Assembly (NCBI RefSeq): GCF_029887875.1
Contig: NZ_JARXRM010000045.1
Coordinates: 172,409-236,408, forward strand
Length of the DNA: 64,000 nt
Direction: 5' to 3'
Origin: Luteimonas endophytica
GTDB taxonomy: Bacteria; Pseudomonadota; Gammaproteobacteria; Xanthomonadales; Xanthomonadaceae
Below, piece by piece: positions 19,065 to 28,782 of this stretch. Position 1 is the stretch's first letter. Every line of letters starts with the position of its first letter. A model generated the notes under the pieces. That model did not search any database. It was not told the origin of the DNA and saw only the letters and a list, made by a program, of their open reading frames with translations. The translations under genes and the position numbers were made by a program.

Positions 19065-20301
19065 GGGCGTCGCCGCGGTTGCGCGCGGCCTCGGCGCGGC
19101 GCTGCAGTACCCGTTCGAGGCGCCGGAACACCTCGCGCAGCTGCTCGGGCTCGGGCAGCAGGGTGACGCGAAAGTGGTTGCGGTAGGGCACGTTGAAGCT
19201 GGAGCCGGGCACGATCAGCACGTCCTCGGTTTCCAGCACCTCCAGCGCAAAGGCGTGGTCGTCGAAGCCCTCGGCGGCGGCGCCGGTGACGCCGGGGAAC
19301 GCATACAGCGCGCCGGCCGGCGCCATCAGTTGCAGGTGCTCGCTGGTCGCGCAGCTCTCGATCACCGCGCGCCGCGCCTCGTACAGGCGCCCGCCGGGGG
19401 CGCACAGGGGGCCGATGGTGTCGGTGCCGTCCAGCGCCGCCTGGATCGCGAACTGGCCGGGCACGTTGGCGCACAGCCGCAGCGCGCCGAGCAGGTCCAT
19501 GGCGTGGTGGAAATCGCCGCAGGCGGTCGGATCGCCCGACAGCATCGCCCAGCCCACCCGCCAGCCGCAGGCGCGGTGCACCTTGGACAGGCCGCCGAAC
19601 GACAGGCACGGCAGGTCGCCGGCCAGCGGCGCCAGCGGCTCGAAGCGCGCGCCGTCGTACAGCACCCCGTCGTAGATCTCGTCGACCATCAGCAGCAGCC
19701 GGTGCTTCGCCGCCACCGCGACGAGGCGTTCGAGCAGCGCGCGCGGATACACCGCGCCGGCCGGGTTGTTGGGGTTGATCAGCACCAGCGCGCGGGTCCG
19801 CGGCGACACCAGCGCCTCGATCTCGTCCGGATCCGGCAGGAACCCGTGCTCCGCCGCGCAGCGGTAGTACACCGGGCGGCCGTCGTTGAGGATCGTCGCC
19901 GCCGACCACAGCGGATAGTCGGGCGAGGGCAGCAGCACCTCGTCGCCGTGGTTGAGCAGCGCCCGCAGCGAGATGTCGATCAGCTCGCTGACGCCGTTGC
20001 CGATGAATACCCGCTCCGGCGACGCGTTCGGGGTGCCGCGGCCGCGGTGGTGCGCGGCGATCGCCTCGCGCGCCTCGGGCAGGCCCTGCTGGTGGGTGTA
20101 GGGGTCGGTGTCGTGGATGTGGTCGGCGATCGCGCGCTGCAGGTGTTCCGGGGCGCGAAAGCCGAACGCGCCGGGGTTGCCGATGTTGAGCTTGATCAGC
20201 TCGCGCCCCTGCGCCTCCAGCTCGCGGGCGCGCCGGGCCAGCTCCCCGCGGATCTCGTAGCGCACTTCGGACAGGCGTTCGCGGGTCTTGAGGGTGGGCA
20301 T
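19048..20301 (-). CDS. alaA: Class I/II aminotransferase, AlaA-like (glutamate-pyruvate)
   Basis: A 417-residue PLP enzyme. The N-terminal RYEIRGELARRARELEAQG and LNIGNPGAFGF match AlaA/AlaC-type transaminases. YPLWSAA, NPNNPAGAVY and VDEIYDGVLYDG form the cofactor pocket, and the Schiff-base Lys lies in GGLSKVHRACGWR. A late SSFNVPYRNHFRVTLLP supplies the substrate-carboxylate Arg. The likely reaction is alanine formation from pyruvate and glutamate. It starts the alaA-SGNH operon, divergent from rsgA; the assignment to AlaA rather than another subgroup is from motif similarity. Confidence 0.82.
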   Translation of the reverse strand: MPTLKTRERLSEVRYEIRGELARRARELEAQGRELIKLNIGNPGAFGFRAPEHLQRAIADHIHDTDPYTHQQGLPEAREAIAAHHRGRGTPNASPERVFIGNGVSELIDISLRALLNHGDEVLLPSPDYPLWSAATILNDGRPVYYRCAAEHGFLPDPDEIEALVSPRTRALVLINPNNPAGAVYPRALLERLVAVAAKHRLLLMVDEIYDGVLYDGARFEPLAPLAGDLPCLSFGGLSKVHRACGWRVGWAMLSGDPTACGDFHHAMDLLGALRLCANVPGQFAIQAALDGTDTIGPLCAPGGRLYEARRAVIESCATSEHLQLMAPAGALYAFPGVTGAAAEGFDDHAFALEVLETEDVLIVPGSSFNVPYRNHFRVTLLPEPEQLREVFRRLERVLQRRAEAARNRGDARAAVA

Positions 20302-20383
20302 GGCGGCGCGGGGCTGGCGGAATTCCGCCCAGCCTACCCAAAGTCCGGCGCGGAAACAGCCTCTTCGCGCTCCAGCCGCGGGC

Positions 20384-20389
20384 TAGAAT
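20384..20389 (+). promoter_or_regulatory. Candidate -10 element for rsgA
   Basis: TAGAAT, in the context GGCTAGAATCGGCCC, lies 30 bp before the chosen rsgA start. The same GCTAGAATCG or TGATAGAATCG context precedes maeB and aceE in this window, which supports it as a shared -10 type. A clear -35 is not visible. Confidence 0.35.
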
Positions 20390-20418
20390 CGGCCCATGAC
20401 GCCCACCGGCCCGCGCGC

Positions 20419-21531
20419 TTGAACTCCGCTCCCCCCGACGGCGGCGCCGCGCTGCGCGCGATCGGCTGGCCGTTCCCCGGCGTGCCAGAAGAGGCCGGCG
20501 ACCCGGCCTGGGCCGCGGCCATGGCGGCGCATCCGCAAGCGCGCCCGGCACGGGTCATGGCCCAGCACCGCTCCGGTTACCTGGTGGCCGAGGGCCCGGT
20601 GGAGGGGGGGGCGGTGGAGTCGCTGCCGGAGTGGCAGCGGCCGAAGTTCCCGCCCGAGCAGCGCCCCGCGGTCGGCGACTGGGTGCTGGTCGAGGAGGCG
20701 AGCATCGTCGCGCTGCTGCCGCGGCGCAGCGTGATCAAGCGCGGCGCCGCCGGCGAGCACTACCGCCAGCAGGTGATCGCCGCCAACGTCGACGTGGTGC
20801 TGGTGGTGTGCGGCCTGGACGCCGACTTCAACCCGCGCCGGATCGAACGCTACCTGCTGCTGGTGCGTGGCGGCGGCGCGCAGCCGGTGGTGGTGCTGAC
20901 CAAGGCCGACCGCGCGGACGCCGACGTGGACGCGGCGCTGGCGGCGCTGGCCGGCGTCGCCGGGGCCGACGTGCCGGTGCTGGCGGTCGACGCCCGCGAC
21001 CGCGACAGCGTCGCCGTGCTGGAGACCTGGCTGCGGCCCGGGGTCAGCGCGGTGCTGGTGGGCAGCTCCGGCGCCGGCAAGTCCACCCTCACCAACAGCC
21101 TGCTCGGCAGCGAGCGGATGAAGACCGGCGAGGTACGCAGCAGCGACGAGCGCGGCCGCCATACCACCACCCACCGTGCGCTGATCCCGCTGCCGTCCGG
21201 CGCCTGCCTGATCGACACGCCGGGGATGCGCGAGCTCAAGCCCACCGGCGAGGAGGACCTGGCCGAGGGCGGCTTCGCCGAGGTCGAGGCGCTGGCCCAA
21301 CAGTGTCGCTTCCGCGACTGCCGGCACGAGCAGGAACCCGGCTGCGCGGTGCGCGCGGCGATCGAATCGGGTGCGCTCGACCCCGCGCGCTATGCCAGCT
21401 ACCTGAAGCTCCGCGACGAGGTCGGCGCCGCCGCCGGCAAGCTCGCCGGCCGGCGCGGCAGCAAGCGCGACGAGAAGGCGCTCGGCAAGGCGCCGAACAA
21501 GCGGCTGGACGACAGGTACGGCAAGCGCTGA
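20419..21531 (+). CDS. rsgA: Ribosome small subunit-dependent GTPase A
   Basis: A 370-residue circularly permuted GTPase that helps mature the 30S subunit. After an OB-fold (residues ~45-100, DWVLVEE), the G motifs run in permuted order: G4 LTKADRAD, G1 GSSGAGKSTLTNSL, G3 DTPGMRE. The C-terminal zinc finger is CRFRDCRHEQEPGC. The start is a TTG (20419), because the ATG at 20396 opens a different frame that stops after eight codons (MTPTGPRA), overlapping the TTG. The next in-frame ATG would cut into the OB-fold lead. Confidence 0.9.
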   Translation: MNSAPPDGGAALRAIGWPFPGVPEEAGDPAWAAAMAAHPQARPARVMAQHRSGYLVAEGPVEGGAVESLPEWQRPKFPPEQRPAVGDWVLVEEASIVALLPRRSVIKRGAAGEHYRQQVIAANVDVVLVVCGLDADFNPRRIERYLLLVRGGGAQPVVVLTKADRADADVDAALAALAGVAGADVPVLAVDARDRDSVAVLETWLRPGVSAVLVGSSGAGKSTLTNSLLGSERMKTGEVRSSDERGRHTTTHRALIPLPSGACLIDTPGMRELKPTGEEDLAEGGFAEVEALAQQCRFRDCRHEQEPGCAVRAAIESGALDPARYASYLKLRDEVGAAAGKLAGRRGSKRDEKALGKAPNKRLDDRYGKR

Positions 21532-21604
21532 GGCCGGCATCCGGCCGCGCGCGGCTGCAGGCGCGAAGCGTCGCGCGGCGTGCGGGCCGCGGCCGGGCGC
21601 GCCG

Positions 21605-22516
21605 CTAGCGGTCCGCCGGCGGCGGGGCTGCCCGCATCTCCTGCAGGGCGGCGCCGAGCGTCGCCACGAACTCCCCTGCCGCCCTGGACGGCGGGCGATC
21701 CTCCAGGTACACGCACTCGACCTTGAACCGGATCGGCGGATCGAACGGGCGGAACGCGGTGGAGCCGTCCACGCCGGCGCGCGCGGTGAACTCGTCCACC
21801 ACCGCCATGCCCGCGCCGCAGCGGGTGAGCGCGGCGGCGATGTAGAAGGTCTGGTTCGAGACCACCTCGCGGATCGCGACCTCGTGCCGCTGCAGCTCCG
21901 CCGCGAACAGGTCGCCGACCGGGCCGCTGGTGGCCACCCCCACCATGTCCCGGCCGTCCAGCGACCGTAGCGGCACGCTCGCGCCCACGTCCGGCAGGCC
22001 CTCGCGCTGGAACAGCAGCATCAGTTCGCCGGTGCCCAGCTGGCGCCGCTGCATGCGCGGGTGCAGCGGCGGATCGTACGCCACCGCGATGTCGCAGGTG
22101 CGCTCGTAGAGGGCCTCGAACAGGTCGTCGTGGTGCAGGGTCTGTACGTCGAACGTCACCTCCGGGTGCTGGCGCCTGAAGCGGGCGATGGCCATGGGCG
22201 CCACGTGCAGGCCGAGCGAGGGCACCACCGCCAGGCGGATGTGGCCGCCGCCGAAATTCCTGATGTTGCCGACCGTCTTCTGCAACGAGGTCAGCCGCTT
22301 GAAGATCTCGGCCACCTCGATGAACAGCGCATGCGCCTCGTCGGTGGCGACCAGGCGGCCGCGGACCAGGGTGAACAGCGTCAGCCCCAGTTGCGTCTGG
22401 GTATGGCGCAGCACCTTGCTGACGGAGGGTTGCGAAACGTGCAGCGCGCGCGCCGCGGCGCTGATCGAGCCGGTGGTATAGACGGCGTGGAAGACTTCGA
22501 TCTGGCGAAAGCGCAT
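21605..22516 (-). CDS. LysR-family transcriptional regulator
   Basis: A 303-residue regulator. The N-terminal winged helix (RQIEVFHAVYTTGSISAAAR, then LHVSQPSVSKVLRHTQ) belongs to the subgroup of LysR proteins that control amino-acid and opine catabolism (NocR/OccR-like opening). The effector domain covers residues ~90-300. It lies downstream of gltS and the DUF1611 gene on the same strand, separated by repeats, and is the only regulator nearby. Control of that operon through the palindrome at 25288-25308 is a reasonable inference. The effector might be glutamate or a derivative. Confidence 0.85.
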   Translation of the reverse strand: MRFRQIEVFHAVYTTGSISAAARALHVSQPSVSKVLRHTQTQLGLTLFTLVRGRLVATDEAHALFIEVAEIFKRLTSLQKTVGNIRNFGGGHIRLAVVPSLGLHVAPMAIARFRRQHPEVTFDVQTLHHDDLFEALYERTCDIAVAYDPPLHPRMQRRQLGTGELMLLFQREGLPDVGASVPLRSLDGRDMVGVATSGPVGDLFAAELQRHEVAIREVVSNQTFYIAAALTRCGAGMAVVDEFTARAGVDGSTAFRPFDPPIRFKVECVYLEDRPPSRAAGEFVATLGAALQEMRAAPPPADR

Positions 22517-22602
22517 CGATCGATCTTAGGCCGCCGCCCGGGCCGCGGCCAGCATCCCATGGCACGCCTCCTGCGATGCACCACCCGCCCAACCCTCACC
22601 CC

Positions 22603-22765
22603 GTAGGAGCGCCCCATGGCCGCGAACGCCGTGGGCGTGTCCGGTGGGATCGGCGCGATTCCCGGCTTCGGCCGAAGGCGCCGGCCTTCGCGTGCATGGC
22701 ACGCTCCTACGGTGGGCCACCGGCCTACCCTGTAGGAGCGGCCCATGGCCGCGAACGCCGCGGGA
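22603..22765. repeat. Dispersed palindromic repeat, copy 7 plus a half unit
   Basis: A full copy at 22603-22710 starts GTAGGAGCGCCCCATGGCCG and ends CATGGCACGCTCCTAC. A second left half (GTAGGAGCGGCCCATGGCCG) starts at 22732 with no right partner. It lies between gltS and the LysR gene, both minus-strand, and so separates their transcripts. Confidence 0.8.
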
Positions 22766-22815
22766 GGCTCCGGGGGTCGGCGCCGCCCCTGGGCGTGCCC
22801 GGCGCGTCCGTCGCC

Positions 22816-24027
22816 TCAATGCCAGAAGTTGATGAACCCGGTGATGATCAGCGCATTGGTGAAGTCGATGAAGAACGCGCCCACCAGCGGCGCCACCAGG
22901 AACGCGCGCGGCGCCATGCCGTAGCGCTCGACCAGGGTGCGCATCACCGCCATCGCGTTGGCGGTGGTGCCGAGCATGAAGCCGACGAAGCCGCCGCCCA
23001 TCACCGCGGCGTCGTAATCGCGGCCCATCACGCGGAACACCACGCCGCAGAACAGCGCCACCAGCCCCACCTGCAGCACCAGGTTGACCAGCAGCGGGGT
23101 GGCCAGGCCGGCCAGCTCCCACAGCCTGAGGTTCATCAGTGCCACCGCCAGGAACAGCGCCAGGCAGATGTTGCCGATCAGCTCGATGGTCGGCACCGAC
23201 AGCCCGATCCAGCCGGTGCGGTCGTCGAGGTTGCGGATCAGCGCGCCGACCAGCATCGCGCCCACGTAGGCCGGCAGGGTGAGCCCGGTCGCCGAGATGC
23301 CGGTGCTGACCCACGCGCCCAGCCACATCGCCACCAGGATCACCACGATGCTCTTGAGCGCGCCGAACTCGCGCGCGGCCTCGTCCTGGGGCGGCGCGTC
23401 GCCGCCATCCGGGCCCCCGGCCACCAGCGCCGCCGCGTCGCCGGGCGCCGCGCCCGGCGTGCGCAGGCCGAAGCGCCGGATCAGCAGCGTCGCCAGCGGC
23501 CCACCGGCCAGGCCGCCGCAGACGATGCCGGCCATCGCCGAGGCCAGCGCTACAGATTCGGCGCCGGTCACGCCCGCCTCCTCGAACAGCGGCGCGAACG
23601 CCAGCCCGGTGGCCGGCCCGCCGGTCAGCGTGGCCGAGCCGGCCAGCACGCCGAACAGCGGGTGCAGGCCGAACCCGGTCGCCACCAGGATCCCCAGCAG
23701 GTTCTGCGCCACCGCGAAGGCGCTCGCCAGCCCGAGGAACAGCAGCACCTGGCGGCCGCTGATCCGCAGCAGCGCCACACTGGCGTTGAAGCCGATGGTG
23801 GTGAAGAACGCGATCATCAGCGGCGTCTGCAGGCTGGTGTCCAGCGTGAACAGCGTGGTGCCCTGGCCGTGCGCCACCAGCACCGCCAGCGCCACCACCA
23901 GCCCGCCGACCACCGGCGCGGGCAGGTTGTAGCGCGACAGCACCGGGATCGCGCGGCACAGCGCGTAGCCGAGGAACAGGGTCAGGCCGGCGAGGGCCAG
24001 GGTCTGTATCGCGTCCAGTTCAAGCAT
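22816..24027 (-). CDS. gltS: Sodium/glutamate symporter
   Basis: A 403-residue inner-membrane carrier with about ten hydrophobic helices and the inverted-repeat GltS layout. The two characteristic re-entrant loops are seen as GSATLTGGPATGLAFAP and GGGFVGFMLGTTANAMAVM. The central hydrophilic linker (GGPDGGDAPPQDEAAREFG) is typical. It imports glutamate with sodium; GltS proteins accept D- as well as L-glutamate to some degree. Its ATG is 3 bp after the stop of the DUF1611 gene, so the two form an operon. That pairing suggests D-glutamate or N-acylglutamate use. Confidence 0.92.
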   Translation of the reverse strand: MLELDAIQTLALAGLTLFLGYALCRAIPVLSRYNLPAPVVGGLVVALAVLVAHGQGTTLFTLDTSLQTPLMIAFFTTIGFNASVALLRISGRQVLLFLGLASAFAVAQNLLGILVATGFGLHPLFGVLAGSATLTGGPATGLAFAPLFEEAGVTGAESVALASAMAGIVCGGLAGGPLATLLIRRFGLRTPGAAPGDAAALVAGGPDGGDAPPQDEAAREFGALKSIVVILVAMWLGAWVSTGISATGLTLPAYVGAMLVGALIRNLDDRTGWIGLSVPTIELIGNICLALFLAVALMNLRLWELAGLATPLLVNLVLQVGLVALFCGVVFRVMGRDYDAAVMGGGFVGFMLGTTANAMAVMRTLVERYGMAPRAFLVAPLVGAFFIDFTNALIITGFINFWH

Positions 24028-24030
24028 GCG

Positions 24031-25167
24031 TCATGGTTCCGGGGCTCCAGGCTGGATCGAAGGGCGCGGAGCGGGTTCGCGCTGCGCCGTGCGCCCGGCC
24101 CCGCTGGCGGGCGCCTGGCCGGCGAAGCATGACAGCAGCCGGTCGGCGATGCGCTCCGTGCCCATGGTCACCGGATCCTGCACGGGCAGGCCCAGCAGGT
24201 CCTCCACTTCGCGGCAGGCCTGCCCGGCCGCCGCCGGCGACAGCCGCGCGGTGTTCAATGCCACGCCCACCGCCTGCACGCCGGGGTTGGTCAGCCGCGC
24301 CGCGGCCAGGTTGGCCGCCAGGCATTCGCGCAGGTCCGGCAGCGGGTAGTGCGGCAGCGCGCGCATATGGGCCCGGCCCGGTTCGTGGCACAGCACCAGG
24401 GCGTCGGGCTGGGCGCCATGCAGCAGGCCGAGCGAGACCCCGGCATAGGACGGGTGGTACAGCGACCCCTGGCCCTCGATCAGATCCCAGCCGTCGTCGG
24501 TCCGGGCCGGCGAGACCCACTCGATACCGCCGGAGATGAAGTCGGCCACCACCGCATCGATCGGCACGCCGCGCCCGGCGATGAAGATCCCGGTCTGGCC
24601 GGTGGCGCGGAAATCCGCGCGCATTCCGCGCCGGCGCAGTTCCCGCTCCAGCGCCAGCGCGGTGTACATCTTGCCCACCGAGCAGTCGGTGCCGACCGTC
24701 AGCAGCCGGCGGCCGGCACGGCGCGCGCCGGTGCCGACGGGCGTCCTCGGCGGCTCGCGCGCGTCGAACAGCACCCGCCCGTTGCGCTGCGCCGCCGCGG
24801 CGATCCCGGGGTGGGCGCCGAGCCGCTCGTGCAGGCCCGAGGCCACGTTCATGCCGGCGTCCAGCGCCGCCACCACGTGCGCGACCGTGCGCGGATCCAT
24901 CCGGCCCCCGGCGTTCGCCACGCCGACGATCATGGTCCTGGCGCCTGCGGCGCGCGCCTGCGCGAAATCGAGATCGGCCAGCCCGAGCGTGGTGCGGCAG
25001 TCGGCATCGCGGAACTGGCCGATGCACCACTCCGGCCGCCAGAACGCCAGGCCGCGCGCGGTCTTGGCCGCGAGGTCGTCGTGGGCGTTGCCCAGGTACA
25101 GCAGGAACGGCGGCGGCCAGCCCGCCGCGGGGTCGAAATGGGCGCGGGCTTCGTCGGGTCGGGACAT
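24031..25167 (-). CDS. DUF1611 family protein, DgcN-like (D-glutamate N-acetyltransferase candidate)
   Basis: A 378-residue protein with an N-terminal DUF1611 Rossmann part (FLLYLGNAHDDLAAKTARG) and a C-terminal P-loop part (LTVGTDCSVGKMYTAL). It also has the family segments FRATGQTGIFIAG, ADFISGGIEWVSPA and DLIEGQGSLYHPSYAGVSLGLLHG. DUF1611 proteins include DgcN, reported to N-acetylate D-glutamate in a catabolic route completed by the racemase DgcA, which is not in this window. The start MSRPDEA (25167) is preferred over upstream in-frame codons. It is the first gene of an operon with gltS. Confidence 0.75.
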   Translation of the reverse strand: MSRPDEARAHFDPAAGWPPPFLLYLGNAHDDLAAKTARGLAFWRPEWCIGQFRDADCRTTLGLADLDFAQARAAGARTMIVGVANAGGRMDPRTVAHVVAALDAGMNVASGLHERLGAHPGIAAAAQRNGRVLFDAREPPRTPVGTGARRAGRRLLTVGTDCSVGKMYTALALERELRRRGMRADFRATGQTGIFIAGRGVPIDAVVADFISGGIEWVSPARTDDGWDLIEGQGSLYHPSYAGVSLGLLHGAQPDALVLCHEPGRAHMRALPHYPLPDLRECLAANLAAARLTNPGVQAVGVALNTARLSPAAAGQACREVEDLLGLPVQDPVTMGTERIADRLLSCFAGQAPASGAGRTAQREPAPRPSIQPGAPEP

Positions 25168-25287
25168 CGGGTCGGCATTCCTGGCAGCGGCGTGGAGGCG
25201 GCGGGGACGAGCGCCGCCAGCGCCGGCGCTCCCTCCGGTCACGATAGGCACTGCGCCGCGCGCGCACCATTGAAAAGGCGCCCGTCG

Positions 25288-25308
25288 CGCATAACCGCAG
25301 GTTATGCG
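25288..25308. promoter_or_regulatory. Perfect palindrome, LysR-type operator candidate
   Basis: Arms CGCATAACC and GGTTATGCG are exact reverse complements around GCA. The core contains T-N11-A and ATA-N9-TAT spacing, which is the LysR-family recognition pattern. It lies 121 bp upstream of the DUF1611 gene and 75 bp upstream of maeB, just before the likely maeB -35 position, so it could serve either promoter or both. Confidence 0.55.
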
Positions 25309-25348
25309 GCGGCGCGGCGCCCCGGGCCGGGGCGCCGGCGAAAGCCGC

Positions 25349-25354
25349 TAGAAT
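25349..25354 (+). promoter_or_regulatory. Candidate -10 element for maeB
   Basis: TAGAAT in the GCTAGAATCG context, 29 bp before the maeB start, matching the one upstream of rsgA. The -35 is not obvious. Confidence 0.35.
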
Positions 25355-25382
25355 CGTGGCCCCCGCAACCGGTGGCGAGCCG

Positions 25383-27688
<2,306 letters not shown>

Positions 27689-27692
<4 letters not shown>

Positions 27693-27795
27693 GAGCGTGC
27701 CATGCACGCGAAAGCCGGCGCGGCCGGCCACGCCGGGAATCACCGCCCGCCCGGCCGGAGCCTGCCGCGGCCTTCGCGGCCATGGCCAGCTCCCA
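27689..27795. repeat. Dispersed palindromic repeat, copy 8
   Basis: Starts GTAGGAGCGTGCCATGCACG inside the maeB stop codon (CCG TAG) and ends CATGGCCAGCTCCCAA, with a decayed right terminus. It lies between convergent maeB and the response-regulator operon. Confidence 0.8.
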
Positions 27796-27827
27796 AGGGA
27801 GCGACCGCCGCGGTAGCGGAATCCCCT

Positions 27828-28337
27828 CTACCGCGCCAGCAGTTCTCGCAGCAGGTCCGGCAGGCGCCGCAGGTCGTCCTTGAGCAACAGCGCGTCGGCG
27901 CCCGGCGGGGCCGGGTCGGGGACGTACAGCGAGCCGGTCAGGAACACGAACGGCAGCGACGGCCGCAGTTCGCGCACCACCGCCTGGGCCTCGGTGCCGT
28001 CGAAACCGGGGATGTTGACGTCGGACAGCACCACGTCCGGCGCGAATTCCGCCAGCGCCTCGCGCAGCGCCCGCTCGGTGTAGACGCGGCGGCACTCCAC
28101 CGCCAGGCCGCCGTCGCGCAGCGCCAGCTCGGCCAGCTCCGCGTCGTCCCTCGAATCGTCGACCAGCAGCACGCGCCAGGCGGAGCCAGCGGCCGGCTCC
28201 GGGCCGCCGCTCGTGCCGGCCCGGCGAGCCTCGTTCGCGCCCGCGCCCAAGACGCTACCCGCCGCGGCGGGCGCGCGCTCGGTCTCCGGGCGTCCGTTGG
28301 CGCCGGCACGGCGACCTTCCTCCCTGTTGGCGGCCAA
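27828..28337 (-). CDS. Receiver-domain response regulator with a disordered N-terminal tail
   Basis: A 169-residue protein. The first ~53 residues are Ala/Gly/Arg-rich and probably disordered. The rest is a single receiver domain: VLLVDDSRDDAEL with the acidic pair, VVLSDVNIPGFDG with the phosphoacceptor Asp, a Thr switch in VFLTGSLY, and the conserved Lys in LLLKDDL. There is no output domain, so it acts by protein contact. It follows the other receiver gene by 4 bp in an operon with a histidine kinase. A start nearer the receiver domain is possible. Confidence 0.78.
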   Translation of the reverse strand: MAANREEGRRAGANGRPETERAPAAAGSVLGAGANEARRAGTSGGPEPAAGSAWRVLLVDDSRDDAELAELALRDGGLAVECRRVYTERALREALAEFAPDVVLSDVNIPGFDGTEAQAVVRELRPSLPFVFLTGSLYVPDPAPPGADALLLKDDLRRLPDLLRELLAR

Positions 28338-28341
28338 GCGG

Positions 28342-28782
28342 TCAGACTCCCGTCGGCGGCTCGTTCAGCACGGCCCAGAACTTGCCCAGGGTGCGCACCG
28401 CCTCGAAGAACTGGTCCACGTCCACCGGCTTGACCACGTAGGCGTTCACGCCCAGGTCCCAGCTGCGAGCCAGGTCGCTCTCCTCGCGCGAGGAGGACAG
28501 GATCACCACCGGCAGCTTCTTGAAGCCGCCGTCGCGGCGCAGCTCGTTCAGCACTTCCAGGCCGTCCATGCGCGGCATCTTGATGTCCAGCAGCAGCACC
28601 GCCGGCATGCCTTCCTCGCGGTCGGTGTACTTGCCGCGGCGCAGCAGGTAGTCGAGCGCCTCCACGCCGTCCTCGACGTGGACGATGGGGTTGGCCAGGT
28701 GCGCCTCGCGCAGGGCGTCGATCGCCATCTCGGCGTCGTGCGGGCTGTCCTCGGCCAGCAGGATGGTGCGCAGCTCGGTCAT
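28342..28782 (-). CDS. Rcp1-type single-domain response regulator
   Basis: A 146-residue receiver protein: LLAEDSPHDAEM with the acidic pocket, LLLDIKMPRMDGLEVL with the phosphoacceptor Asp, VVILSSSREESDL and the conserved Lys in YVVKPVDVDQF. The sequence type (HVEDGVEALDYLLRRG) is that of Rcp1 regulators that pair with phytochrome-like kinases carrying SHDLRAPL histidine boxes, which is what the adjoining gene encodes. Its ATG overlaps the kinase stop (ATGA, 28779-28782). It has no DNA-binding domain. Confidence 0.88.
   Translation of the reverse strand: MTELRTILLAEDSPHDAEMAIDALREAHLANPIVHVEDGVEALDYLLRRGKYTDREEGMPAVLLLDIKMPRMDGLEVLNELRRDGGFKKLPVVILSSSREESDLARSWDLGVNAYVVKPVDVDQFFEAVRTLGKFWAVLNEPPTGV

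Noticed and set aside
20396..20422. An eight-codon leader peptide (MTPTGPRA) regulating rsgA
   Set aside because: The overlap with the TTG start is suggestive but the sequence has no regulatory codon run or hairpin. It may just be out-of-frame DNA after the promoter.
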